64,000 bases of DNA from UBA668 sp040081465. Lineage in GTDB: Bacteria > Actinomycetota > Acidimicrobiia > Acidimicrobiales > Ilumatobacteraceae. The notes beneath the pieces are model-generated. The model did no database searches, was not told where the DNA came from, and saw nothing but the letters and a program-made list of their open reading frames with translations. The position numbers and the translations under genes were made by a program. Each line of letters starts with the position of its first letter. Positions within the stretch are counted from its first letter, which is position 1. The stretch covers positions 62,001 to 126,000 of the forward strand of contig JBEBGL010000002.1 of the NCBI GenBank assembly GCA_040081465.1, read 5' to 3'. Positions 24,188 to 33,600 of this stretch are shown piece by piece.

Positions 24188-25297
24188 ATGACAGTTTCGG
24201 CGATTGTCCTTGCGGCTGGCGAGGGCTCACGAATGCGGTCGTCGCGGCCAAAGCCGCTGCACATGATTTGCGGTCGCCCGATGGTGGTGCACGTGATCCA
24301 CGCGCTCGAGCAGGTGACCCCGACGCGCACCGTCGTCGTCGTTGGCCACGGCGCCGAGCAAGTAACCAAGAAGGTGCAGGAGCAGGCACCGGCGTGGGCG
24401 AACGTTTCATTTGTCGAGCAAAGTGTGCAAGCCGGTACTGGCGACGCCGCCCTGGTCGGGTTGTCGGGGCTTCCGAGCTCGGGTCTCGACGACGAACTCG
24501 ACGATACGTCGACAGTCATCGTGTTGCCAGGCGACACACCCCTGCTGCAAGCCGCAACGCTCGACGCGTTGGTCGCCGCGCACAACGCAAATGAGTATGC
24601 GGCCACGCTGATCACGTCGGTGATGGATGATCCCACCGGCTACGGGCGAGTGGTTCGAGCACCCTCGAAGCTGGGTGACGGGCGCGTGCTGCGCATCGTC
24701 GAGCAACGCGATGCCGATGAGTCCGAGCGCGCGATCCAAGAGGTGTGCACCAGCATGTACGCCTTCCGTCGCGACCTACTAGGGCCGGCATTGCGGCACC
24801 TCAGCCCCGACAATGCGCAGGGTGAGCACTACCTGACCGATGTAATTGGAACTCTCGCCAAAATGGGTCACCGCATCGGTTGCGTGCAGGCGCCACCGGC
24901 CGAGACCCAGGGTGTCAACGACCGCTGGCAACTGGCACTCGCCGAGCGCGAACTGCGTAGTCGCACCAACCGCCGCTGGCTTCTAAACGGCGTGACGATG
25001 CTCGATCCGCGACAGACATTCGTGGATGTGACGGTCAAGCTGGGCCGAGACGTGACGTTGTATCCGGGCACGATCCTGCAGGGCAGCACGGTCATCGGCG
25101 ACGGCTGCGAGATCGGCCCCGACACGCGCCTGACCGACTGCGCGATCGGTACCGATGCCACCGTCCAGCACACCGTCGGCCGCGAGAGCGAGGTTGGCGA
25201 GGGGGCGCACGTCGGTCCGTACGCGTTCTTACCCTCCGGCAGTTCCGTGAAGCCCGCCACCACAACCGGTGCGTTCTACACTGCACCTGTCGAATGA
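24188..25297 (+). CDS. glmU: GlmU-like N-acetylglucosamine-1-phosphate uridyltransferase lacking the acetyltransferase active site
   Basis: Makes UDP-GlcNAc from UTP and GlcNAc-1-phosphate for wall synthesis. The N-terminal uridyltransferase domain is intact: LAAGEGSRMRSSRPKPLH, QAGTGDAAL near residue 83, PGDTPLL, and GYGRVVR in the middle. A left-handed beta-helix starts near residue 255 and runs through GRDVTLYPGTILQGSTVIG. The protein stops at residue 369, just after VGPYAFLPSGSSVKPATTTG, whereas bifunctional GlmU has about 450-490 residues. The acetyltransferase catalytic His, Tyr and Asn positions are therefore missing. The stop overlaps the ATG at 25294. No continuation of the beta-helix is seen in the other frames downstream, so a simple frameshift does not explain it. 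GlcN-1-P acetylation must be done elsewhere. Confidence 0.9.
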   Translation: MTVSAIVLAAGEGSRMRSSRPKPLHMICGRPMVVHVIHALEQVTPTRTVVVVGHGAEQVTKKVQEQAPAWANVSFVEQSVQAGTGDAALVGLSGLPSSGLDDELDDTSTVIVLPGDTPLLQAATLDALVAAHNANEYAATLITSVMDDPTGYGRVVRAPSKLGDGRVLRIVEQRDADESERAIQEVCTSMYAFRRDLLGPALRHLSPDNAQGEHYLTDVIGTLAKMGHRIGCVQAPPAETQGVNDRWQLALAERELRSRTNRRWLLNGVTMLDPRQTFVDVTVKLGRDVTLYPGTILQGSTVIGDGCEIGPDTRLTDCAIGTDATVQHTVGRESEVGEGAHVGPYAFLPSGSSVKPATTTGAFYTAPVE

Positions 25298-25338
25298 GTT
25301 ACGGAACCGAGCTACATAGCATGAACGACAGGAGTGGA

Positions 25339-26331
25339 ATGGAGAAGGTCACTACCAAGCGGATGTCGCTCTACTCGGGGCGCACGCATCCCGCCTTGGC
25401 ACTGGAAGTGGCCGAACATCTCGGAATTGAACTTGGCGAACCGAACGCAGTGCAGTTCGCGAACGGCGAAGTACGTGTGCGGTTTAGCGAGAGCGTGCGC
25501 GGCAGCGATGTGTTCATCATGCAAACGCACTGCGGCTACGACGGCCTCAGCATCAACGACTCGATAATGGAACAGCTGATCATGTGCGACGCCGCGTTTC
25601 GTGCGTCGGCAAAACGAATCACCGCGGTGTGCCCGTTCTACGGCTACGGCCGCCAAGATCGCAAGACCGAGGGTCGCGAACCGATCACTGCGCGACTAAT
25701 CGCCGACTTGTTTAAGGCGGCCGGCGCGAAACGCATGGTCAGCATCGATTTACACAGCGGCCAGATCCAGGGCTTCTTCGAGGGGCCTGTCGATCACCTC
25801 ACCGCGATGCCGGTGCTCGAGAACTTCGTTCGCCAGAACGCGAATGCCGCACCCGTGATCGTTGCCCCCGACGCTGGCCGCATCAAGGTGGCCGAGCGCA
25901 TGTCGCAACACTTGGGCGATCTCGGCGCCGACTTGGCCTTTATCTATAAGCGTCGTCCGAAGGGCACTACCAACGTCGCCGAAGCCAAAGAGGTCATGGG
26001 CGACGTCGAGGGGCGGCTTTGCATCGTCATCGACGACATGATCGACAGCGGCGGCACAATTTGCGCGGCGGCCGACGTGATGATGGCTCGCGGCGCGACC
26101 GAGGTGTGGGCGATGGCCACGCATGCCGTGCTCAGCGGCCCGGCGATCGACCGACTGAAGAACTCGGTGATCAGCAAGGTCGTAGTCACCAACACTTTGC
26201 CACTGTCGGAAGAGAAGCAGATCGACAAGATCGAGGTGCTGTCGATTGCTCCACTCATTGCCGACGCCCTGGGCGCTGTGTTCGACGACACAAGCGTGAG
26301 CGAGATCTTCGGCGGCGAAAACCAGTCGTAG
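25339..26331 (+). CDS. prs: Ribose-phosphate pyrophosphokinase
   Basis: Makes PRPP from ribose-5-phosphate and ATP. The protein is 330 residues with the class I features FANGEVRVRFSESVRG, the flexible-loop region CPFYGYGRQDRKTEGREPIT, DLHSGQIQGFF and the PRPP-binding loop IVIDDMIDSGGT. The ATG at 25339 is preceded by AGGAG (25330-25334) and gives the usual start MEKVTTKRMSLYSGR. An in-frame ATG at 25294 overlaps the glmU stop (ATGA) and would add 15 residues without homology. glmU-prs adjacency is conserved widely. Confidence 0.96.
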   Translation: MEKVTTKRMSLYSGRTHPALALEVAEHLGIELGEPNAVQFANGEVRVRFSESVRGSDVFIMQTHCGYDGLSINDSIMEQLIMCDAAFRASAKRITAVCPFYGYGRQDRKTEGREPITARLIADLFKAAGAKRMVSIDLHSGQIQGFFEGPVDHLTAMPVLENFVRQNANAAPVIVAPDAGRIKVAERMSQHLGDLGADLAFIYKRRPKGTTNVAEAKEVMGDVEGRLCIVIDDMIDSGGTICAAADVMMARGATEVWAMATHAVLSGPAIDRLKNSVISKVVVTNTLPLSEEKQIDKIEVLSIAPLIADALGAVFDDTSVSEIFGGENQS

Positions 26332-26343
26332 TTCGGAGTGGCG

Positions 26344-27096
26344 ATGGAACTCGACGCTTACCTTGCCGTGATTGCCAGCGAGGCCGCGCGCATGGTCGCT
26401 GTCGCTGATGAAGCCGGACTCGATGCAAAGACGCCGACGTGCCCGACGTGGAACATCCGCAAATTGATTCTGCACACGGGTGAGGTGCACCGGTGGGCGA
26501 CGGCCGTCGTTGCAGGCAAGTACACGAGCCTCGCGAAGGTTCCCAAAGACACGCTCGGGAAGTTGCCGACTGACGCCAAGACAGTGGAGTGGTTTCGTGA
26601 CGGCGTCGTAGCGCTGATCCACGCGCTCGCCACCGCCGACGATTCGGTGGAGTACGACATGTTCTTGAGGGAACCACGAATGTCGCGGCTGATGATCTGG
26701 GCGCGGCGTCAGGCCATGGAACTGTGCATCCACCGTGTCGATGCTGAATCGGCCGTCGGGCGTTGCACCGCTATCCCGCCAAAGGTCGCCTCCGAGGGAA
26801 TCGACGAATTCCTTTGCGCTTTCATCACCCGCGGTAAGGGGGCGGTGCATCGCGATACCCCGCAGACAATTGCGTTCGTGCCCAGCGATGTCGACGAACG
26901 GTGGACCCTCACCATCAGCGATGGTCCGCTGGTGACCGAACGCACTGCCCGCAAGGCGGATTGCACGGTCAAAGGATCGGCGAGCGACACATTCATGGCC
27001 CTGTGGAACCGCCCGGCGCTGGACGATTCGGCGGTCAAGGGCGACGCCAGTCTGTTTACCGATCTTGGCGCCAACGTACGTATTCGCTGGAGCTAA
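26344..27096 (+). CDS. Mycothiol-dependent maleylpyruvate isomerase-family protein
   Basis: A 250-residue two-domain protein. The N-terminal DinB-like bundle has CPTWNIRKLILHTGEVHRW, with a metal-binding His pair, and RRQAMELCIHRVDAE with the third His near residue 130. The C-terminal domain (about 160-250) includes WTLTISDGPLVTER and TVKGSASDTFMALWNRP, an SCP2-like sterol-carrier fold common in this family. Mycothiol dependence is inferred from the family. GGAG at 26335-26338 supports the ATG at 26344. It interrupts the otherwise conserved prs-rplY order. Confidence 0.83.
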   Translation: MELDAYLAVIASEAARMVAVADEAGLDAKTPTCPTWNIRKLILHTGEVHRWATAVVAGKYTSLAKVPKDTLGKLPTDAKTVEWFRDGVVALIHALATADDSVEYDMFLREPRMSRLMIWARRQAMELCIHRVDAESAVGRCTAIPPKVASEGIDEFLCAFITRGKGAVHRDTPQTIAFVPSDVDERWTLTISDGPLVTERTARKADCTVKGSASDTFMALWNRPALDDSAVKGDASLFTDLGANVRIRWS

Positions 27097-27174
27097 ACCC
27101 TCGCCAAGTGGCCGTTCGGGGGTCTGGGCGGGTACGATTTCAAGCCGTTCTGTCACGCTCTGATTGAGGCCCGC

Positions 27175-27831
27175 ATGTCCAACACCAAACTCGCCGCCCA
27201 GCTCCGCACAACCTCGGGTTCGCCCGCTGCACGTCGGCTGCGCGCCGAGGGGCACATCCCTGGCGTTCTTTACGGCCACGGCATGAGCCCGCTCAGCGTC
27301 ACTGTCGAGCGCCGCGAATTGCGTCTCGCCCTTAGCGGCCCCGCCGGCTCGAACACAGTCCTGTCACTCGAAGTTGGCGGCAAGAGCTACCCAGCCGTCG
27401 TCAAGGAAATGCAGCGCCACCCCGTCAAGCGTGCGGTGCACCACATCGACTTCCTGCAAGTGAACATGGACGAAGAAATCACGTTCTCCGTTCCGCTGCA
27501 CCTCGTCGGCGAAGCGAAGGCTGTCATCGCCGAAGGCGCGTTGGTCGACAAGTCGGTCGAGACAATCGACGTTCGTTGTACGCCGAACGACATGCCGAAC
27601 TCGTTTGAGGTCGACATCACCAACATGCAGCCGCACGAGGTCATTCGTCTCTCCGACCTAACGATGCCCAAGGGCGTCACGCCACTCGGCGAACCCGACA
27701 TGGCGATCGTCACCACACTCTCGACCTCCGCCGCGGAAGCCGCCGAGCCCGCAATCGTGGTTGCCGAGGGCGCAGAAGCCGAAGGCACTGAAGCCGCCGG
27801 CGCAGCCGAGGCTTCCGACACCGCCGAGTGA
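27175..27831 (+). CDS. rplY: 50S ribosomal protein L25/general stress protein Ctc
   Basis: Binds 5S rRNA in the large subunit. The protein is 218 residues, the two-domain Ctc/TL5 form. The L25 domain holds SPAARRLRAEGHIPGVLYGHG and the TL5-type C-terminal beta domain includes RHPVKRAVHHIDFLQVNMDE and NSFEVDITNMQPHEVIRLSD. The last 40 residues are Ala/Glu-rich (AEAEGTEAAGAAEASDTAE), an acidic tail common in actinobacteria. It precedes pth by 13 bases, the usual arrangement. Confidence 0.96.
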   Translation: MSNTKLAAQLRTTSGSPAARRLRAEGHIPGVLYGHGMSPLSVTVERRELRLALSGPAGSNTVLSLEVGGKSYPAVVKEMQRHPVKRAVHHIDFLQVNMDEEITFSVPLHLVGEAKAVIAEGALVDKSVETIDVRCTPNDMPNSFEVDITNMQPHEVIRLSDLTMPKGVTPLGEPDMAIVTTLSTSAAEAAEPAIVVAEGAEAEGTEAAGAAEASDTAE

Positions 27832-27844
27832 TACAGGCGTCGAT

Positions 27845-28417
27845 GTGATCGACGCGATCATCGTTGGCTTAGGCAATCCCGGAAGGCAATACGCAGGCAC
27901 GCGCCACAACGTCGGCGAAGAGGCAGTCGCGTTGCTCGCCGAGCGACACGGCACTGCACTCAAGGCCGGCCGCGACAAAGCGCTAGTCGCCGAGGCCGAA
28001 ATCGCTGGCAAGCGAGTCGTGCTCGCGTTCCCGACGACCTATATGAACGACAGCGGAATCGCAGTTGGCGCGCTGATGCGCCGCCACCGCGTCGTCGATC
28101 CGAAACGGCTGATCATCGTGCACGACGAACTCGATCTTCCCGTGGGCGGGCTGAAGGTGAAAGACGGCGGTGGGCTCGCCGGTAACAACGGCCTGCGCAG
28201 CATCACGCAGCACATGCACACGCAGGACTACTTGCGCGTGCGCATCGGTATTGGCAAGCCAACGAGCAAGGAACGTGGAGTCGATCACGTGCTGTCGCGC
28301 GTGCCGAAAGCCGAGCGCAAGATTCTCGACGTCGTGGTCGAGCGAGCAGCGGACGCGGTCGAGGCGATACTCGCCAACGGTGCGCTAGCCGCGATGACGG
28401 CGTTCAACGGCTTGTAG
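27845..28417 (+). CDS. pth: Peptidyl-tRNA hydrolase
   Basis: Releases tRNA from peptidyl-tRNA that has dropped off ribosomes. The protein is 190 residues. IIVGLGNPGRQYAGTRHNVGEE has the catalytic His and Asn; FPTTYMNDSGIAVG, IIVHDELDLPVGGLKVK and GGGLAGNNGLRSI are the other invariant blocks. The GTG at 27845 gives MIDAIIVGLGNPG; upstream in-frame sequence overlaps the rplY acidic tail in another frame. The TAG stop lies inside a strong convergent hairpin. Confidence 0.96.
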   Translation: MIDAIIVGLGNPGRQYAGTRHNVGEEAVALLAERHGTALKAGRDKALVAEAEIAGKRVVLAFPTTYMNDSGIAVGALMRRHRVVDPKRLIIVHDELDLPVGGLKVKDGGGLAGNNGLRSITQHMHTQDYLRVRIGIGKPTSKERGVDHVLSRVPKAERKILDVVVERAADAVEAILANGALAAMTAFNGL

Positions 28418-28437
28418 TTCACCCGGTGCGGGTGAAC
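28417..28437. terminator. Bidirectional hairpin between pth and the HEXXH lipoprotein
   Basis: GTTCACCC and GGGTGAAC (28417-28424 and 28430-28437) form a perfect 8-bp stem, extended by one G-C pair over a 3-base loop. It begins on the last base of the pth stop codon and covers the final codons of the convergent lipoprotein gene. No T run is present, so Rho-independent strength is uncertain. Confidence 0.55.
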
Positions 28438-30536
28438 GTGAGGTCCACTCCACCGCGCACGCGAGCTCGAAGCACTAACCCGCCCTCGGGTGTGCACACG
28501 TAACTGCTCGTGCCATTGCCGACCGGCAGGTTTGCGAGCGGAACACCCGTGATTTCCGAGCGAGTTCCGGCAATCGTGATGAACGCGCGACCTCCGAAGA
28601 TGCCGGTGGTCGCGGTGGTGAACGACGTTGCATCGGCTGTCCACGTACCGGTGGTTGCGCCGTTGAAGACCGACTCGAAGAGAACCGGTGGAGTGCCGGC
28701 AGGTCCTGCCTCTTCTCCCGCGGTCGTCCAGTCGACCACCGTTATCGCCATCGTGCCGTCGGCGTTGACCTGCATCGAGAACGAACCCGTGACGACCTGA
28801 GTGCCGGCAGGACCACCCGCGGCGTTGGTGAGCGCTTGAAACGCCGTCGCCATCACAGCGTTGTCGACCGTCCACGCACCGACCAGGCAGGTCTCGTCAA
28901 CGGGCAGAGTGGTGTCCGGACTACAAATCGGATCCGAGCCCGCCGGTAACGCGTTTGCGTTATACACGAGTGCGCCAGAGTGAGTCGCCCGCGACGGGCC
29001 GGCTGCCGGGCACGGGTCGCAACTGCCATCGGCAAGGTGATACCCCTTGGCGGCAACGCGGATCGGCATGCCAGCATCGGCCGACAACGCCACAACGGCA
29101 GTCGCACCTTCACTCAAGGGGATCACGTCCGTGCGATCGCGTAGAGATTCCGCGCATCGGCATGCCTCGCCGACGCAATACACCTGATCGATGCTGCCGT
29201 CTTCAGAAGCCACTTCACCTTCACCGTTCCAGTTCACCTTTCCGTAGCCGACGATCGCGAGATGAACTAGGTCAACATCGGCAGTCGGAGTGATGGTGAG
29301 AGCCGCCGTGCCGATACGCCCACCATCTGCCAACTGCAACCGCAACTCCACGTCGGTTGCGAGCGTGTGATCAACGGTCTTGCGGCCGACACCGCCGATT
29401 CCGAACGAGCCGAGACCGATACCGGTGAATTGCCAACTCGGGCCGAAGGGGCGGCGCACCGGTGAAGTCGCAAAGGACGAGAGCAGCGCTTCACGCTGCG
29501 GGGTGCCGGGCGTCCCGAACAGAAACTCCAACTTTTCCTCGGTCGACTTCTTCAAGTTGGCGATGATGCTGCGACCAATCGTCGCGACACCCTGGCGCTC
29601 AGCGGCCCACTGAAACACACCGATCGCCGAGTAGCCGAGCCTGTCGTTGAGGAACGAGTAACCCCTGTCGCCTGTTGGCAGCGTTGCGTTTCCAGCGAGG
29701 AAGGTGCGCCAGAACCCGCCGACGAGATCCGCACCCGACCCTTGCCCAATCACTTCGCCGACCCACGACGCGCTTCCCTCGAAATACCACTTAGGCAATC
29801 CCGCCACATCCGGCACAGACGCGTGAGAGAACACATGGCAGTGACTGATTTCGTGCGCAAGTAAAGCCCGTTGCTGGGTAATGGTCGCGCGTGAAAACGC
29901 TCGCCCATACACGATCGTGCAATCACTTGACGGTCGCCACCCAAACAGCTCGGACCCGCTGTTGGCTTCGGCGTGAGCAGTGCCGACCAATTCGGCATTG
30001 ATCGGCTGGAGCACAATGGTCGACGGATTGAGAGTCGAGCCGAGTAGGCGACCGACTTCGTCGTTGACGGGTACGACTAGCGCTTGCAATGCCGGATCAA
30101 CTGCAGTGACGGACCGTACAAGGCCCGCCCTCGGCGCAGCCGCGGCACCCTCTGTGTCATCGGGCGCAGGGCTATCAACGACGCGCAGAAGCTCAACGAG
30201 TGCCGCTTGTTGTTCGGCGGAATACTCGTTCCAATGCTCAACTAGTTGATTCAGCGACGCGTCCAGTAGCACCGGTCCACTCACCCTGCCAAAAGTGGGT
30301 TCACTCCCGGGCACATTCAGTCCGGTCAGCGACACAAACCAGTCGAGCGCTTGTTGAGCGGTGACAGGTGCTTCACCGACGGCCGCGCTGAATAGTTCGT
30401 AAGGCGACATCTCGTCATCAGGGGCCGAGTTGTCAGTCGTGTCGACGGTGGTTTCGTCCGACGCCGCCGACTCCTCGCTGGAGTTACAGCCAGCAATAAC
30501 TGAAATGACCAGCAGCAGGGAAACGGTCGATCGCAT
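28419..30536 (-). CDS. Large lipoprotein with HEXXH zinc-protease motif
   Basis: A 705-residue lipoprotein: MRSTVSLLLVISVIAGC has a lipobox with Cys17. An acidic, Asp/Ser/Thr linker follows to about residue 45. The central domain carries LLAHEISHCHVF (HEXXH at 228-232) and KWYFEGSASWVGE, where Glu253 fits the third ligand of gluzincins (peptidase MA-like). The C-terminal part (about 380-705) is beta-rich and has a Cys-rich CVGEACRCAE segment and a lipocalin-like GSFSMQVNADGTMAITVVDWT repeat. It is probably a surface metallopeptidase; the substrate is unknown. It is divergent from mfd and convergent with pth. I do not recognise the full architecture. Confidence 0.78.
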   Translation of the reverse strand: MRSTVSLLLVISVIAGCNSSEESAASDETTVDTTDNSAPDDEMSPYELFSAAVGEAPVTAQQALDWFVSLTGLNVPGSEPTFGRVSGPVLLDASLNQLVEHWNEYSAEQQAALVELLRVVDSPAPDDTEGAAAAPRAGLVRSVTAVDPALQALVVPVNDEVGRLLGSTLNPSTIVLQPINAELVGTAHAEANSGSELFGWRPSSDCTIVYGRAFSRATITQQRALLAHEISHCHVFSHASVPDVAGLPKWYFEGSASWVGEVIGQGSGADLVGGFWRTFLAGNATLPTGDRGYSFLNDRLGYSAIGVFQWAAERQGVATIGRSIIANLKKSTEEKLEFLFGTPGTPQREALLSSFATSPVRRPFGPSWQFTGIGLGSFGIGGVGRKTVDHTLATDVELRLQLADGGRIGTAALTITPTADVDLVHLAIVGYGKVNWNGEGEVASEDGSIDQVYCVGEACRCAESLRDRTDVIPLSEGATAVVALSADAGMPIRVAAKGYHLADGSCDPCPAAGPSRATHSGALVYNANALPAGSDPICSPDTTLPVDETCLVGAWTVDNAVMATAFQALTNAAGGPAGTQVVTGSFSMQVNADGTMAITVVDWTTAGEEAGPAGTPPVLFESVFNGATTGTWTADATSFTTATTGIFGGRAFITIAGTRSEITGVPLANLPVGNGTSSYVCTPEGGLVLRARVRGGVDLTFTRTG

Positions 30537-30612
30537 TCGGCAATCGTCTCACTTGCGGTTACTCAGCTGCCACCCGATCAGTACTCAATCGCGCCGCTAC
30601 CCTCGTTTGCTC

Positions 30613-33600
30613 ATGTCGCTCGCGTCGCTTCCCCGCCTTCTTCGCGACGATCCGGCACTGACGCAAGCGCTCGGTGACCCGAGCGGGTTTGTGGCAGTAC
30701 CGGAATCTGCCCGCGCAATCGCAGTTGCCGCGCTCGCGCAACTCAGTGAGCGTCGTCCGCTTGTCGTGGCTTGTCCAACCGGGACCGATGCGGGTCAGTT
30801 GTACGACGACCTGGTGCAGTACATGCCACCTGGCGAAGTTGAGCTGTTCCCTGCGTGGGAGACGCTGCCGTTCGAACGCGTTAGCCCGAGCGTTGAAACG
30901 ATGGGGCATCGGCTGCAAGTGTTGTGGCGCCTGCGCTCGCCCGAACGGTGCCCGGCAGTGATCGTGTCGGGTGTGCGTGCGCTGCTGCAACGCCTTGGTC
31001 CGGGAACGATGACCGTCGAGCCGATTCATCTCCGCAAAGGTGCGACCCTTGACCTCGACTCACTACTCGCCGAACTGGTTCGGTTCGGATATCGGCGTGA
31101 GGCGTTGGTTGAGCACCGTGGCGAGTTCGCGCAACGCGGGGCCATCGTCGACATCTTTCCGTCGACGGCCGACTCACCGATCCGCATCGACCTGTGGGGC
31201 GACGAGGTCGATCGGCTGACCGAGTTCGCGGTCAACGATCAGCGCAGTACCGACGAGCTCGCAGAGACGTTCGTGTTCCCAGCGCGCGAATTGATTCCGT
31301 CGCCCGAAGTGCGCGCGCACGCGGCCAAGCTGGTGGCGACCGAGCCGTGGGGTCGCGAACAGTGGGAGCGCATCGCCGAGGGAACGCTGTTCGACGGCAT
31401 GGAGAGTTGGTTGCCGTGGTTCATTGGCAAGGGTTTGGTGGAGGAAGAGAAGCTGCTGACCGATGTGCTGCCATCGACCGCCAAGGTCGCGCTCGTCGAG
31501 CCGCGCCGAATGCGCGATCGCGCCAACGACTTACTCGCAGAGGAAGACGACTTGGCACGGGCGCTCGCAAGCACATGGGCTCGCGATCCGAATCGCACAT
31601 TTCCGCGACTGCATGCTGAGACCGATCGCTTGCTCGCGAGTGGGCAAGCGATGTGGACGATCAGTTCCGTTCCCGAGACGCCCGACTCGCCGATGGTCAA
31701 CGCAAGTGGATGGGGGCCGGTCGTTGGTGATGGCGAGGGACTCGCCGGCAGGCTGAGCGCGTTGCTAGCCGACGGCTTTCGAGTTGTGGTCGCCGCCGAT
31801 GGCGAGGGCTCCGCGCATCGCATGGCCAGCTTGCTGCTCGACCGCGGATTGTCGTTCTCGGTGCTGGATTCTGCGGGCGCCATCGACAAGCAACTCACGC
31901 GGCCCGGTGGTTACGTCGTCACCGCTCCCCTACACCGCGGCTGCAACATTCCGCTGGCGAAGCTGGCGGTTGTCGCCGAGGCCGACCTCACCGGTCGGCG
32001 CCGAGCGCATCGTCGCGCCCGGCCACGCAAACGCCAGGGCACGGGACTGTTCGAAGACCTCAAGCCCGGCAACTATGTCGTCCACTATCAACATGGCGTC
32101 GGCCAGTACCAGGGAATGGTCAAGCGTTCGATCGGCGGCACCGAGCGCGACTACCTGCTGCTGAACTACAAGGGCGGCGACAAGTTGTACGTGCCCAGCG
32201 ATCAGATCGATGCGTTGCGTCAATACGTCGGCGGCGAGACACCGTCGCTGCACCGGTTGGGCGGAAGCGACTTCGCGAAAGCGAAGGGTCGTGTACGCAG
32301 CGCGGTTCGCGAAATCGCGCATGAGTTAGTGATTCTGTACCAGAAGCGGGTCAACGCTGTCGGCCACGCCTTCGGCATGGACACGCCATGGCAGCACGAG
32401 ATGGAACAGGCATTTCCGTTCGTCGAGACACCCGACCAGCGCAAGGCGATCGATGAAGTGAAGGTCGACATGGAGCGCGCCTATCCAATGGACCGATTGG
32501 TCTGTGGCGACGTTGGTTTCGGCAAGACAGAAGTCGCGATCCGTGCGGCGTTCAAGGCGATTCAGGACGGAAAGCAGGTGGCGGTGTTGGCTCCGACCAC
32601 GTTGCTCGCCACGCAGCACGGCAACACGTTCGCTGATCGGTTCTCGGGCTATCCGATTCGCGTCGAGGTCTTGAGTCGCTTCCTCACGGCGAAGGAGGCG
32701 AAGAAGGTTCTCGAGGGATTGAAGAACGGCGAGGTTGATTGCGTGATCGGTACCCACCGCCTGCTGCAGGAGGGTGTTGTCTTCAAGGACCTTGGCTTGC
32801 TGGTCGTCGACGAAGAGCAGCGATTCGGTGTGCAGGCGAAGGAAACGATGAAGAAGATGAAGCACAACGTCGACGTGCTGACGCTGACCGCCACGCCCAT
32901 CCCACGCACGCTCGAGATGAGTTTGGTTGGCATTCGCGACATGTCGTTGTTGCAGACACCACCGGCCGATCGGCAGCCGATTCTCACGTTTGTGGGTGGC
33001 TGGGATGAGCGAGTCGCGGTAGAAGCGATCCGACGCGAGTTGTTGCGTGAAGGGCAAGTGTTCTGGGTACACAACCGGGTGCAAACGATCGACATGGCTG
33101 CCGCCAAGTTGCGCGAGTTGGTTCCCGAGGCGCGAATCGCGATCGCTCACGGCCAGATGGACGAAGGTTCACTCGAGCAGGTCGTCGTCGACTTTTGGGA
33201 AGGTCGCTACGACGTGCTGGTGTGCACCACCATCATCGAGAGCGGAATCGACATGCCGACGGTGAATACGTTGGTCGTCGAGCGCGCCGATCTGCTTGGT
33301 CTCGGGCAAATGCACCAGTTGCGCGGGCGCGTCGGTCGCAGCGGGTCACGTGCCTACGCATACCTGTTCCATCCTGAGGAGGCTCGGCTCAGCGAAGAGG
33401 CATACGAGCGCCTGCGCACCATCGGCGAGGCGACCGAATTGGGCAGCGGCTTCAAGATCGCGATGCGCGACTTAGAGATCCGCGGCGCGGGCAACCTGCT
33501 GGGTGAGTCACAGAGCGGTCACATCGCTGCCGTTGGCTACGACCTGTATTGCCAGATGGTGACAGAAGCCGTCGGCGAGATGAAGGGTGAAACGCCGAAG

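Noticed and set aside
25298..25338. Possible frameshift that would restore the C-terminal half of GlmU
   Set aside because: Other frames after the stop show no beta-helix repeats and run directly into prs, so there is no missing domain left in the DNA.
25750..27279. 509-codon open frame on the minus strand opposite prs and the mycothiol-type gene
   Set aside because: Antisense to well-conserved proteins; no recognisable motif or start signal.
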